From assembly GCF_001612635.1 (NCBI RefSeq), contig NZ_BDAV01000017.1, forward strand, positions 124,001 through 188,000: a DNA stretch of 64,000 nt, in the 5' to 3' direction. Below, in pieces: positions 1 through 8,448 of the stretch. The stretch comes from Nocardia africana NBRC 100379 (GTDB lineage: Bacteria > Actinomycetota > Actinomycetes > Mycobacteriales > Mycobacteriaceae). Below the pieces are notes generated by a model, which was given only the letters and a program-made list of their open reading frames with translations, was not told where the DNA came from and did no database searches. The translations under genes were made by a program, and so were the position numbers. Each line of letters opens with the position of its first letter. Within the stretch, counting starts at the first letter, position 1.

Positions 1-1
1 C

Positions 2-3000
2 GGCGATCCCACCCTGGCCGACGTACTCACCCACGTGCGCACCCGCAGCCTCGAAGCGTTCGAACACCAGCACGTGCCCTTCGAAGTACTGGTCGAACGA
101 CTCAACCCGGCCCGATCATTGATGCATCACCCGCTGATCCAGGTACTGCTCTCCTGGCAGAACTTCACGGGAAACGACGGCGCCGCAGCGGGTTTGGCGC
201 GGGACGACCTTCAGGTCACATCCGTCCCGCTGGACACCCACAGCGCCCGCATGGACCTGGCCCTCTCACTCGGCGAACGCTTCACCGATACCGGCGAACC
301 CGCAGGACTCACCGGAGCAGTCGAATTCCGCACCGACATCTTCGACACCACCACCATCGAAACACTCATCGACCGGCTGGAACGAGTGCTGGTGGCCATA
401 ACCACCACCCCCGAACAGCACCTTTCCTCGATAGACCTGCTCGACCACACCGAACACACTCAGCTGGACGAGATCAGCAACCGCGCGGCGCTGCACACCC
501 ACACCCCGTCGGCGATGTCGGTTCCGGCACTGTTCGCCGCACAAGTCGCCCGCACCCCCAACGCCATAGCACTCGACTGCGGCGAGGACTCCTGGACCTA
601 CCGGCAACTCGACCAGGCCGCGAACCGGATGGCACACCTGCTCGCCGGCCACGGCGTGGGTCCGGGATGCGTGGTGGGAATACTGATGGAACGCTCGGCC
701 CGCGCCATCACCGCACTCACCGCGGTACTCGAATCCGGGGCCGCCTATCTGCCCATCGATCCCGAACACCCCAGGGCACGAATCGAATTCATGCTCACCG
801 ACGCCACACCCGTGGCCGTGATCACCACCGCCGAACTGGCCGGACGACTCGACGGAATCGACATCACGATCATCGATGCCGACGACCCCGCAATCGACAC
901 CCGACCCAGCACCCCGCTACCGGCGCCCAGCCCGGAGAATATCGCCTATTTCATCTACACCTCGGGCACCACCGGGACACCCAAAGGCGTGGCCACCACC
1001 CACCACAACATCACCCAACTACTGACGTCCCTGAAGGCCGGCCCCTCCCCTGCGTCGGAACAGGTATGGGCGCAATGCCATTCGCTCGCCTTCGATATCT
1101 CGGTGTGGGAGATCTGGGGCGCATTGCTCCACGGTGGGCGACTGGTCGTCATACCCGACGCGATCACGCGCTCCCCCAGCGATTTTCATGAGGTGCTCGC
1201 AGCCGAACACGTCACCATGCTGACCCAAACGCCTACTGCCGCAGCGATGCTGTCACCACAAGGGATGGAATCGCTCACCCTGATGCTCGGCGGTGAACTC
1301 TGCCCCGCCGAGGTGGTGGACCAGTGGGTGCCCGCGCATACGGTCATCAACGGCTACGGCCCCACCGAGACCACCATGTGTGTCACCCTCACCACACCCT
1401 TGGCACCCGGATCGGGCACACCACCGATCGGGGCACCTGTGCCGGAGGCAGCGTTGTTCGTCCTCGACCGCTGGCTACAACCCGTGCCCGTCGGCGTCAC
1501 CGGCGAATTGTATGTGGCCGGTGCCGGAGTCAGCTGCGGGTATTGGCGCAGGCCCGCATTGACCGCATCACGGTTCGTGGCCTGCCCCTACGCGCCCGGG
1601 ACACGCATGTACCGCACCGGCGACCTGGTCCGGTGGGGCAACGACGACCAACTGCACTACGTCGCACGCGCCGACGAACAAGTCAAGATCCGCGGCTACC
1701 GCATCGAATGCGGCGAAATACGAACCGCCCTCACACAACTCGACGGCATCGAACACGCAGCCGTCATCGCCCGCGAAGATCAACCCGGAGACAAACGCCT
1801 CGTCGCCTACATCACCGGCACCGCAAACCCGGCCGAGATACGCACCCAACTCGCCGAACACCTCCCCACGTACATGATCCCCGCCGCCATCATGACCGTG
1901 CCCGCACTGCCCCTGACCGTCAACGGCAAACTCGACACCCGCGCCCTCCCGGCACCCGAATACACCAGCAGCGGGTATCGCGCCCCCACCACCCCCACGG
2001 AGGAAATTCTCACCACCATCTACGCCCGCACTCTCGGACTCGACCGCGTCGGCATCGACGACTCGTTCTTCGACCTCGGCGGAGACAGCATTTCGTCGAT
2101 GCAGGTGGTGGCGCGGGCCCGTACCGCCGGCCTCGCGCTCAAGCCGCGCGATATTTTCGTCGAGCAGACCGTTGCCCGCCTGGCCCAGGTGGCCGAGGCG
2201 GCCGGCAGTGCCGGTGGTCCGGTCGACGAGGGTGTCGGGCCGGTGGTCGCGACCCCGGTCATGTGCTGGCTGCGCAGTGTTCAGGGCCCGATCGAGCAGT
2301 TCAATCTGATGGCGTTGTTACAGGCGCCCGCGGGGGTCACCGAGACCGACGTGGTGGTGATGGTGCAGGCCCTGCTGGATCGGCATGCCATGCTGCGGCT
2401 CCGCGTCGACGACGACGGCGCCGGTGGATGGTCGTTGCAGGTGCCCGAGGCCGGATCGGTGGATGCGCGCACGTGTGTGCAACCGGTCGACGAGTTGTCC
2501 GATGACGAGCTGACGAAGGCGCAATCTCGGTTGAATCCCGCGTCCGGGGTGATGCTCAGCGCGCTGTGGGTTGCGTCCACCCGGCAGTTGGCGCTGGTGG
2601 TGAATCATCTGGCCGTCGACGTGGTGTCGTGGCGGATCCTGCTGGACGACCTCAACACCGCTTGGGCCCAACACCGTACGGGGCAGCAGGTCGTACTGCC
2701 GGCCGCCGGGACGTCGTTTGCCCGGTGGGCGTCGCTGCTGGCGGAGTACGCGCGCCGCCCGGACGTCGTCGCCGAGGCGGCCGCGTGGAGGAAGGTGACG
2801 GCGATCCCCGCCGTGCTGCCCGCGGTGCAGCCCGAGGATACGTTCGCCACCGCCGAACACATGGAAATGTCGCTGGATGCCGAGACCACCCGCATGCTCC
2901 TCGGTGAGGTGCCCGCGGCACTTCGTGCCGGGGTACACGAGATCCTGTTGATCGCGTTCGCCTTGGCGTGGACGGAGTATTCGGGCAGCGGCGACACACC

Positions 3001-4336
3001 GATCGGTATCGACGTAGAGGGCCACGGGCGTAACGAGGAGCTGGCCCCCGATGTCGACCTGTCGCGCACCGTGGGGTGGTTCACGACCAAATACCCCGTG
3101 TCGCTGGCGGTGGGTGGACTGTCGTGGACGCAGGTGGCGGCCGGCGAGGCAGCGCTGGGTCCGGTGATCCGCGACGCCGAGGAGCAACTTCGTCTGGTCC
3201 CGAACCCGGTGACCTACGGTGTGCTGCGCTATCTGAACCCCGATGTCGACCTGAGCGGTTCCGACCCGCCGATCGGGTTCAACTATCTGGGGCGCCTGGG
3301 CGTACCGGTGCTCGGTGCTTCGGCCGATGACGATGTCTGGCGGATCGGCTATTGGGGTTCGTTGTTCACCGACAGCGGCAACGCCGATCGCGCTATGCCA
3401 CTGGCGCACACCGCCGCCGTCAGTGCTGTCACCGTCGACAGCGACGGCGGCCCGCACCTGCACGCCCAGTGGACGTGGGCGGCATCCAAGCTCGATCGCG
3501 CGGCGATCACGAGGCTCGGACGGCTGTGGTTCGAAGCTCTCGGCGGTATCTGCGCGTATGCGCGACAAGGTGGAACCACCATGACTTCTTCGGATATCGC
3601 TCCCGCGCAGCTTTGTCGGGAGCACCTCGACGCCGGCTCGGTGGACACAGCTCCCGCCGCGTGCCCGGCCGGCGAAGTCCCGGACCAGGCCGACGGCCCC
3701 GAGGCCGAGAAGCCCAGGACAACGCGCCTCAGCTACGCGAACTACCTTCACCTCGACCAGCTGCTCGACGCCGTTCAGCCATTGTTCGCGAACGGCGACC
3801 GGGCCGCGTGGAGCGACGAGAGGTACTTCCTGATCGTCCACCAGACCTCCGAACTGTGGGTGTCACAGATCCTGGTCGATCTCGAGCTCGCGCTGGAGTC
3901 CGCCCGTCTGGCGAAGTTCGACAGCGCGATCGATCGGTTGAAGCGTGCCAATGCCGTGCTCGAACTGATGCTGACGACGGAAAGTGCCCTCCAGCATCTC
4001 GCGGTGGACGCATTCCAACAGTTCCGGCCTCGATTGCAGGGAGTGAGTGCGGCACAGTCGGCCCAGCTGGAAACTTTGCTGACCGGCGTTCGCCACGCTC
4101 CCGTGGCGGCTTTGCGGGAGATCGTGGCCGACCGGCGCGACGGCGACAGCAACGACCGCCGGCAGCGCCTCTACCTGGGCGCGCAGCTCGAGGTGTTCAT
4201 CACCGGCCTCACGCGCTGGCGGCTGAACCATCTGGACGTAGTCCGCCGCTTCATCGGGGACCGCCGGGGCACCGGGGGCACCATCGGGCTCGGCTTCCTG
4301 ATCGACCGCTTGAGTGAGGCTTCCCGTCCCTCGTAG
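2..4336 (+). CDS. NRPS 3' part (C-A-PCP-E) fused to a tryptophan 2,3-dioxygenase-like domain; 5' end outside window
   Basis: The frame is open at the left edge from base 2 (about 1444 residues visible). Order: end of a condensation domain; adenylation domain (about 180-650; YTSGTTGTPKG, GYGPTETT, YRTGDL, NGK); PCP with LGGDS (phosphopantetheine Ser about 696); epimerization domain (about 735-1170; NHLAVD, EGHGR, GWFTTKYPV, GFNYLGR). Next is the short linker that usually leads into another C domain (TSSDIAPAQL), then, instead of a C domain, about 200 residues resembling tryptophan 2,3-dioxygenase: distal-His motif HQTSELW (about 1280), WRLNH proximal heme His (about 1406), RRGTGGTIG. The dioxygenase part is shorter than free enzymes (about 280). 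My reading of the A-domain pocket is D-I-W-T-M-G-G-M-C-K, aromatic-like but unassigned. The downstream formamidase supports kynurenine use. An internal ATG at 3581 after an AAGGTGG could also give a free dioxygenase. Confidence 0.9.
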   Translation, partial: GDPTLADVLTHVRTRSLEAFEHQHVPFEVLVERLNPARSLMHHPLIQVLLSWQNFTGNDGAAAGLARDDLQVTSVPLDTHSARMDLALSLGERFTDTGEPAGLTGAVEFRTDIFDTTTIETLIDRLERVLVAITTTPEQHLSSIDLLDHTEHTQLDEISNRAALHTHTPSAMSVPALFAAQVARTPNAIALDCGEDSWTYRQLDQAANRMAHLLAGHGVGPGCVVGILMERSARAITALTAVLESGAAYLPIDPEHPRARIEFMLTDATPVAVITTAELAGRLDGIDITIIDADDPAIDTRPSTPLPAPSPENIAYFIYTSGTTGTPKGVATTHHNITQLLTSLKAGPSPASEQVWAQCHSLAFDISVWEIWGALLHGGRLVVIPDAITRSPSDFHEVLAAEHVTMLTQTPTAAAMLSPQGMESLTLMLGGELCPAEVVDQWVPAHTVINGYGPTETTMCVTLTTPLAPGSGTPPIGAPVPEAALFVLDRWLQPVPVGVTGELYVAGAGVSCGYWRRPALTASRFVACPYAPGTRMYRTGDLVRWGNDDQLHYVARADEQVKIRGYRIECGEIRTALTQLDGIEHAAVIAREDQPGDKRLVAYITGTANPAEIRTQLAEHLPTYMIPAAIMTVPALPLTVNGKLDTRALPAPEYTSSGYRAPTTPTEEILTTIYARTLGLDRVGIDDSFFDLGGDSISSMQVVARARTAGLALKPRDIFVEQTVARLAQVAEAAGSAGGPVDEGVGPVVATPVMCWLRSVQGPIEQFNLMALLQAPAGVTETDVVVMVQALLDRHAMLRLRVDDDGAGGWSLQVPEAGSVDARTCVQPVDELSDDELTKAQSRLNPASGVMLSALWVASTRQLALVVNHLAVDVVSWRILLDDLNTAWAQHRTGQQVVLPAAGTSFARWASLLAEYARRPDVVAEAAAWRKVTAIPAVLPAVQPEDTFATAEHMEMSLDAETTRMLLGEVPAALRAGVHEILLIAFALAWTEYSGSGDTPIGIDVEGHGRNEELAPDVDLSRTVGWFTTKYPVSLAVGGLSWTQVAAGEAALGPVIRDAEEQLRLVPNPVTYGVLRYLNPDVDLSGSDPPIGFNYLGRLGVPVLGASADDDVWRIGYWGSLFTDSGNADRAMPLAHTAAVSAVTVDSDGGPHLHAQWTWAASKLDRAAITRLGRLWFEALGGICAYARQGGTTMTSSDIAPAQLCREHLDAGSVDTAPAACPAGEVPDQADGPEAEKPRTTRLSYANYLHLDQLLDAVQPLFANGDRAAWSDERYFLIVHQTSELWVSQILVDLELALESARLAKFDSAIDRLKRANAVLELMLTTESALQHLAVDAFQQFRPRLQGVSAAQSAQLETLLTGVRHAPVAALREIVADRRDGDSNDRRQRLYLGAQLEVFITGLTRWRLNHLDVVRRFIGDRRGTGGTIGLGFLIDRLSEASRPS

Positions 4337-4363
4337 GACCGCTGTTGCTCCGAAAGGTGAGGG

Positions 4364-5164
4364 ATGCCAACGACATTGGTGCGCTACGGCGCCCACCCGA
4401 GCCAGCACGGCATTCTCGGCCTTCCCGACCGCCCCGGCGTCTGGCCGGTCGCCGTGGTCATCCATGGCGGCTTCTGGCGAACGGCCTACGGCGCCGACCT
4501 GACCTCCGATCCGGCCGAGGATCTGGCACGCCACGGCTTCGCTGCCTGGAACATCGAATACCGGAGGGTGGGCGGCGACCCGGACCGCGGAAGCGGCGGT
4601 TGGCCGGCCACCTGTCTCGACGTCGCCGCCGCGGTCGACCTGCTCCCCGCACTCGACCGCACCCTGGAAGCCGGCAGTCTCGACCTGTCACGAGTTGTCG
4701 CGATCGGGCATTCGGCGGGAGGTCAGCTGGCCGGCTGGCTGGCCGGTCGAGGGTCGCTACCCGCCGATTCCCCCGGAGGCTCGCCTCGTGTACCGCTGAG
4801 CGGATTCGTCAGCGCGGCAGGGGTTTTGGACCTCGAACTCGCACTCGACGAGGACCTGGGTTCCGGAGCCGTCCGGAACTTTTTGGGCGCCCGGGTGAAC
4901 GACCCGGTGGCCCGGGCGCCGGCCGATCCCCGCGCATTGCTTCCGATGGGCGTCCCCTCCGTATGCGTGCACGGCACGGCCGATGACGAGGTGCCACTCA
5001 GCCAGTCGCAGCGCTTCGTCGCCACAGCTCGCCAGGCCGGGGACGACTCCCGGCTACTGGTGCTTCCGGGCACCGACCACTACTCGCTCATCGACGTGAC
5101 GTCCTCCGCCTGGGCGGCCTGCCGCGCAGCGGTGTCGGAACTGGCGCGCCGAACCCTCAGCTAG
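4364..5164 (+). CDS. alpha/beta hydrolase, probable kynurenine formamidase (arylformamidase)
   Basis: A 266-residue cytoplasmic alpha/beta hydrolase. HGGFW near residue 27 is the oxyanion-hole motif typical of kynurenine formamidases. GHSAGG carries the nucleophile Ser, DDEVPLSQ the Asp, and GTDHYSL the His, so the triad is complete. In the family it hydrolyses N-formylkynurenine to kynurenine and formate. It starts 27 bp after the NRPS-dioxygenase gene, with GAAAGGTGAG before ATG 4364, so the two are probably co-transcribed. The pairing of dioxygenase and formamidase is what supports the substrate; from sequence alone a general carboxylesterase remains possible. Confidence 0.8.
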   Translation: MPTTLVRYGAHPSQHGILGLPDRPGVWPVAVVIHGGFWRTAYGADLTSDPAEDLARHGFAAWNIEYRRVGGDPDRGSGGWPATCLDVAAAVDLLPALDRTLEAGSLDLSRVVAIGHSAGGQLAGWLAGRGSLPADSPGGSPRVPLSGFVSAAGVLDLELALDEDLGSGAVRNFLGARVNDPVARAPADPRALLPMGVPSVCVHGTADDEVPLSQSQRFVATARQAGDDSRLLVLPGTDHYSLIDVTSSAWAACRAAVSELARRTLS

Positions 5165-5189
5165 TTGATCCTGACTATTTGTGTCCGTA

Positions 5190-5205
5190 TAGTTGGTATC
5201 AACTA
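5190..5205 (+). promoter_or_regulatory. palindromic operator candidate ahead of padR-like gene
   Basis: TAGTTG-GTAT-CAACTA forms a 16-bp dyad just upstream of the PadR start. A further TAGTTGAT half at 5162-5169 is the exact inverse of ATCAACTA at 5198-5205. The position suits autoregulation by the PadR protein; binding is inferred. Confidence 0.45.
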
Positions 5206-5219
5206 ATTTGGAGGTCGCG

Positions 5220-5834
5220 GTGGCGGTACGGCCGGTGCGGAATCTGTTGGGGCTGGCGGTGTTGAGCTTCCTGACCGAACGCCCGATGCATCCCTACGAG
5301 ATCGGTGAATTGCTGGTCGCTCGCGATCACGCACGCAGCATCAGGTACAACCGGGGCTCGCTGTACATGGTGGTCAATCAGCTGGTCAAGGCCGGGTTGA
5401 TCGAAGTGGCGGAGACGATTCGGGACAGTGAGCGTCCCGAGCGCACCGTCTACAGGCTCACCGCCGCCGGACGCGCGGAGCTGTTCGACTGGCTGCGGGA
5501 GCTGGTCGGCCAACCTGCGCGGGAGTATCCACGGTTCGTGGCCGCGTTGTCGCTGATCGGGGCGCTGCATCCCGACGAGGTGGTGGAGTTGCTGCGGCAG
5601 CGGCACAGTGCGCTGGAGCACGAGCGCGCCGAAGTCGCCGAGTTGATCGAGACCTGCCTGGCACAAGGGATGCACCCCCTGTTTCAGGTCGAGGAGAACT
5701 ACCGGCTGGCCATACTCGATGCGGAACTTGCGTTCGTGCAGCGTTTCATCGCCGACATCACTGATCCCGAAACCGGATGGGGTCCCGGCTGGGCCGCCCA
5801 CCACGCCAACCGCGATGCCGCCGCGAAAGGTTGA
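5220..5834 (+). CDS. PadR-family transcriptional regulator
   Basis: A 204-residue protein with an N-terminal PadR winged helix (HPYEIGELL, then RYNRGSLYMVVNQLVKAGLIE with the recognition helix and wing ERPERTVYRLT) and a C-terminal helical dimerization part. GTG 5220 is chosen because GGAG lies 6-7 bases upstream; an upstream TTG at 5193 lies inside the operator palindrome and has no Shine-Dalgarno. It is followed after 3 bases by a DUF998 gene and a DUF1579-like gene, probably its targets in one operon. The ligand is unknown. Confidence 0.85.
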   Translation: MAVRPVRNLLGLAVLSFLTERPMHPYEIGELLVARDHARSIRYNRGSLYMVVNQLVKAGLIEVAETIRDSERPERTVYRLTAAGRAELFDWLRELVGQPAREYPRFVAALSLIGALHPDEVVELLRQRHSALEHERAEVAELIETCLAQGMHPLFQVEENYRLAILDAELAFVQRFIADITDPETGWGPGWAAHHANRDAAAKG

Positions 5835-5837
5835 ACC

Positions 5838-6523
5838 ATGAGCGCCGTTCGGGTCGCCGCGCCTCCGGCCGGTTGGTTGCGATTGCTGTCGCTGGGGCTG
5901 GTGGGCGCGCCGGTCGGCTTCACCGCGGCCTGGCTGATACTGGGCCTGTGCAGCCCGGCTACACGCTGTTCGGGCACGAATTCCAACACTATTCGGCGAT
6001 CAGTCAACCCATCAGCGGTCTCGGCATCGGTGTCACCGCGCCGTATATGAACAGCGCCTTCGTCCTCGCCGGCGTGCTGCTGATCGCCGGGGTACCGGCC
6101 ACGTTCGCGACTGTCCCCGGCGTGCGTGACCGCCGACGGCGCTGGTCGATCATCCTGCTGTCCGCGACCGGCGTCGGCATGATCATCGACGGCGTGTGCA
6201 CACTGGCTCAGCCGATTCCGCACCTGCTCGGATTCGTGATCGGTCTGGTCGTCCCTGTCATCGCGTTCCCGATTGCCGGGGCATACCTACGGACCGTGCC
6301 GCGCTGGGACGGTTTCGGCCGCCGCCTGCGCTATGCGGGGCCGACCACCCTGGTGCTGCTGCCGCTGTTCCTGCTCACCTTCCGCCCTACGCCCGACGCC
6401 GCCGAGCGTGGTGTCAGTGGAGTCGCGGAGCGCGTCATGGTGACCGAAGTTCTCGTCTGTTTCGCCGCGCTCGGCCTGCATGCCGCTCGCGTAACCATCG
6501 ATACCGAGGAGCCGGAGCAATGA
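5838..6523 (+). pseudogene. DUF998-type membrane protein, broken by a one-base frameshift
   Basis: The N-terminus (MSAVRVAAPPAGWLRLL..., first membrane helix) reads in one frame to about 5947. The rest (QPGYTLFGHEFQHYSAISQ onward, about five more hydrophobic segments) reads in the -1 frame to the TGA at 6521. Restoring one G in CCTGTGCAG gives ...LGLVQPGYTLFG..., the expected DUF998 sequence, and a length of 228 residues. The remainder is intact, so this is either a very recent mutation or a sequencing error. Its stop overlaps the next start (ATGA), consistent with a once-functional PadR operon. Confidence 0.75.
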
Positions 6524-6975
6524 AGACCGACCGCACAACCAACCCCGCGATCGCCGATCTCGCAGTGCTGCACGGGGAGTGGATGATCGAACTGTCGAAT
6601 ACGAAGTTCCTGCCCAGTCCCGAATCCCGAGCGCAAGGCCGCGTCGTGGCCGAATGGCTGGACAACACCGCCCTGGTGATGCGGCAGATCGGCGACGGCG
6701 ACGCGGCGACCTGGATCATCGGTCGTGATCAGGCGGAATCGGAATACACCGTGCTGTACTCCGATTCACGAGGGTCCTCCCGCGTCTACCGGATGACCCT
6801 CACCGACGGTGACTGGCAGATATGGCGCACCACAACACAATCCACGCAGCGGTTCCGTGGCCGCGTGAGCGGCGACGGCACCGGCATCATCGGCGAGTGG
6901 GAGGACTCCGAGGACGGGACCACCTGGGCGCGGGACTTCACCCTCGAGTATCGCCGCGTGGAAGCCGGTCGCTAA
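6520..6975 (+). CDS. DUF1579-like small protein (lipocalin-type fold suspected)
   Basis: A 151-residue soluble protein starting LHGEW...ELSNTKFLP, with alternating strands ending GEWEDSEDGTTWARDFTLEYRR. The pattern of an initial Gly-x-Trp and repeated beta strands fits DUF1579/FABP-like beta-barrels; no catalytic residues are evident. ATG 6520 overlaps the preceding stop by four bases, so it is translationally coupled to the DUF998 gene and belongs to the PadR operon. Function unknown. Confidence 0.7.
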   Translation: MKTDRTTNPAIADLAVLHGEWMIELSNTKFLPSPESRAQGRVVAEWLDNTALVMRQIGDGDAATWIIGRDQAESEYTVLYSDSRGSSRVYRMTLTDGDWQIWRTTTQSTQRFRGRVSGDGTGIIGEWEDSEDGTTWARDFTLEYRRVEAGR

Positions 6976-7251
6976 TCAACCTTCCTGCGGGCCGAGTGCT
7001 TGGTCGAAGCCTTCTTCGACGCGGGCGAGGAAGTCGGTGATGAGCGTCAGTTCCTCGACGGTGTAGGCGGACAGTGCCCGACGCCAGGTGCCCAGGAGGG
7101 GGCCGTAGAGGGGTGCGATGTCGGCGCGAGCACGGGCATCGTTCAGGTGGATCAGCACACGGCGCCGGTCGGTGGCGTGACGGACCCGAGTCACGAACTC
7201 CGCCTTCTCGAGCCGGTCGATGAGACCGGTCATGGACGCGGTGGTGAGGCC
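6976..7251 (-). pseudogene. MarR-family regulator remnant, 5' half missing
   Basis: Only the C-terminal 91 residues of a MarR protein are recognisable: recognition helix GLTTASMTGLIDRLEKAEFV, wing residues ATDRRRVLIHL, and the dimerization helices to the stop. Upstream sequence in all frames lacks the N-terminal helices, and the frame runs into unrelated Arg-rich sequence. It lies tail-to-tail with the DUF1579-like gene and starts a stretch of damaged genes extending to the tRNA. Confidence 0.65.
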
Positions 7252-7540
7252 GGTCAGTCGGTCGCCGCAACCTCTCGATCGGGAGTGGTGCGACGACCAT
7301 GTGAACCCGCCGGTAGCTGGCGGCGTCCGTGTCGGTGAGTCGACGTCCACCATGCGCCTCTCGGCGAGTGGTCGCTCGAAGCGACGAATGGGTTGCGGCC
7401 CGGGGCTGTCCGGACGCCGACAGCCCATACAACGTGGACGGCCGGCGAACTATTCCACCGGGCTGCAGGACCGTTCTGCTGACCTGGGCTGTACCTCGAC
7501 GCCACCACAGCCCGCGACCATGCTGTCGGGTCACGGGGGG

Positions 7541-7855
7541 TCAGTCTTGTTGGGTGAGTTTGGCGTTGAGTTCGCGGGCTTCGGCGAGCTGGTCTTCGAG
7601 GATGATGATCCGGCACGCCGCCTCGAGGGGGGTGCCCTTATCGACGAGTTCGCGGGCGCGGGCGGCGATACGCAACTGGTATCGCGAATAGCGGCGGTGC
7701 CCACCGGCGGAGCGTTGCGGGGTGATCAGTTTCGCCTCGTCCAGGCTGCGCAGGAACGCTTGAGTGGTACCCAGCATGTCCGCGGCCCGGCCCATCGTGT
7801 AGGCGGGGTAATCGTCGTCGTCGAACTTCTCGTTCGCAGTGGGTGTTTCAGAAAT
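7541..7855 (-). CDS. MerR-like HTH regulator with an apparent ATT start codon
   Basis: A 104-residue protein containing a MerR-type helix-turn-helix (YTMGRAADMLGTTQAFLRSL, then LITPQRSAGGHRRYSRYQL) and a C-terminal coiled coil (IILEDQLAEARELNAKL). Similarity begins right at SETPTANEKFDDDDYPAYT. The codon before it is ATT (7855-7853), and a good Shine-Dalgarno (GGAGG) lies 7 bases upstream. No ATG, GTG or TTG is at the right distance. Either ATT initiates or the start has mutated; upstream codons to 7963 do not look coding. Related short actinobacterial proteins respond to stress; the target is unknown. Confidence 0.75.
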   Translation of the reverse strand: MSETPTANEKFDDDDYPAYTMGRAADMLGTTQAFLRSLDEAKLITPQRSAGGHRRYSRYQLRIAARARELVDKGTPLEAACRIIILEDQLAEARELNAKLTQQD

Positions 7856-8239
7856 CGCGCGGCCTCCGATGCGCCGAAGCGCCCCGGTGCCAGGCGGCAC
7901 CGGGGCGCTGAAAGGGGGAATGTACTTGCGTCTTCCGACATGTAACCAAACGTCGGTGATCACACGGACCAGACATGCTTCCGAGTGACCCGACGGGTAA
8001 CTCCTCCCTTCTCCTCACGGGGTTACTTCAACTTTCCGTTCCACTTCATCTCTTGCCCGGCGGGCGGCGAGACCGTCGTGCTCTGGTCCCGCAGCCGCAC
8101 CCGCCGTCTTTCCTCTCACGGGCAGTTCATCATCTCCCGTGCCATCTGGACACTTTCTTCACTACCGACAAGACAGAAGTTACCACCCCGATCGGCGAAT
8201 GTCTACTGTCACCGCTGTAGGTTTTTTCGAACCATAGCA
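7856..8239. other. intergenic stretch without recognised gene
   Basis: About 380 bases between the MerR-like start and the AraC remnant. Short reading frames exist on both strands but none has a Shine-Dalgarno plus recognisable protein. It holds the MerR-like promoter region, and its composition is less GC-rich than its neighbours. Confidence 0.5.
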
Positions 8240-8403
8240 GCAGGACATTCCCCCAGGATGAGGGCCTTCTGGACCAAGTCGGACTTGCCTCAGCGGTCAA
8301 CCTTCGCCGCCACTTCCGTACCCATCTCGGCACCACTCCAGGCGCCTATCGCCGGACCTTCGGCGAAACGCGGCACCTCGGCCCCACCCCGAACACCGTG
8401 TAA
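8240..8403 (+). pseudogene. AraC-family regulator fragment (C-terminal HTH only)
   Basis: The frame ending at TAA 8401 translates to EGLLDQVGLASAVNLRRHF followed by RTHLGTTPGAYRRTF. This matches the second helix-turn-helix of AraC/GlxA-type regulators (VGF.S..NLRRHFR...GTTP..YRR.F). Nothing upstream supplies the first HTH or the sensor domain, and no start is present. It is a remnant inside the decayed region. Confidence 0.6.
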
Positions 8404-8448
8404 TCGGCTACCGCGGTCGATCCCCTCGGGCGCCGCTGCCGGCTTCGC

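Noticed and set aside
3581..4336. Dioxygenase as a separate gene from ATG 3581
   Set aside because: No stop separates it from the NRPS and the NRPS-type linker continues through the ATG; kept only as a possible internal start.
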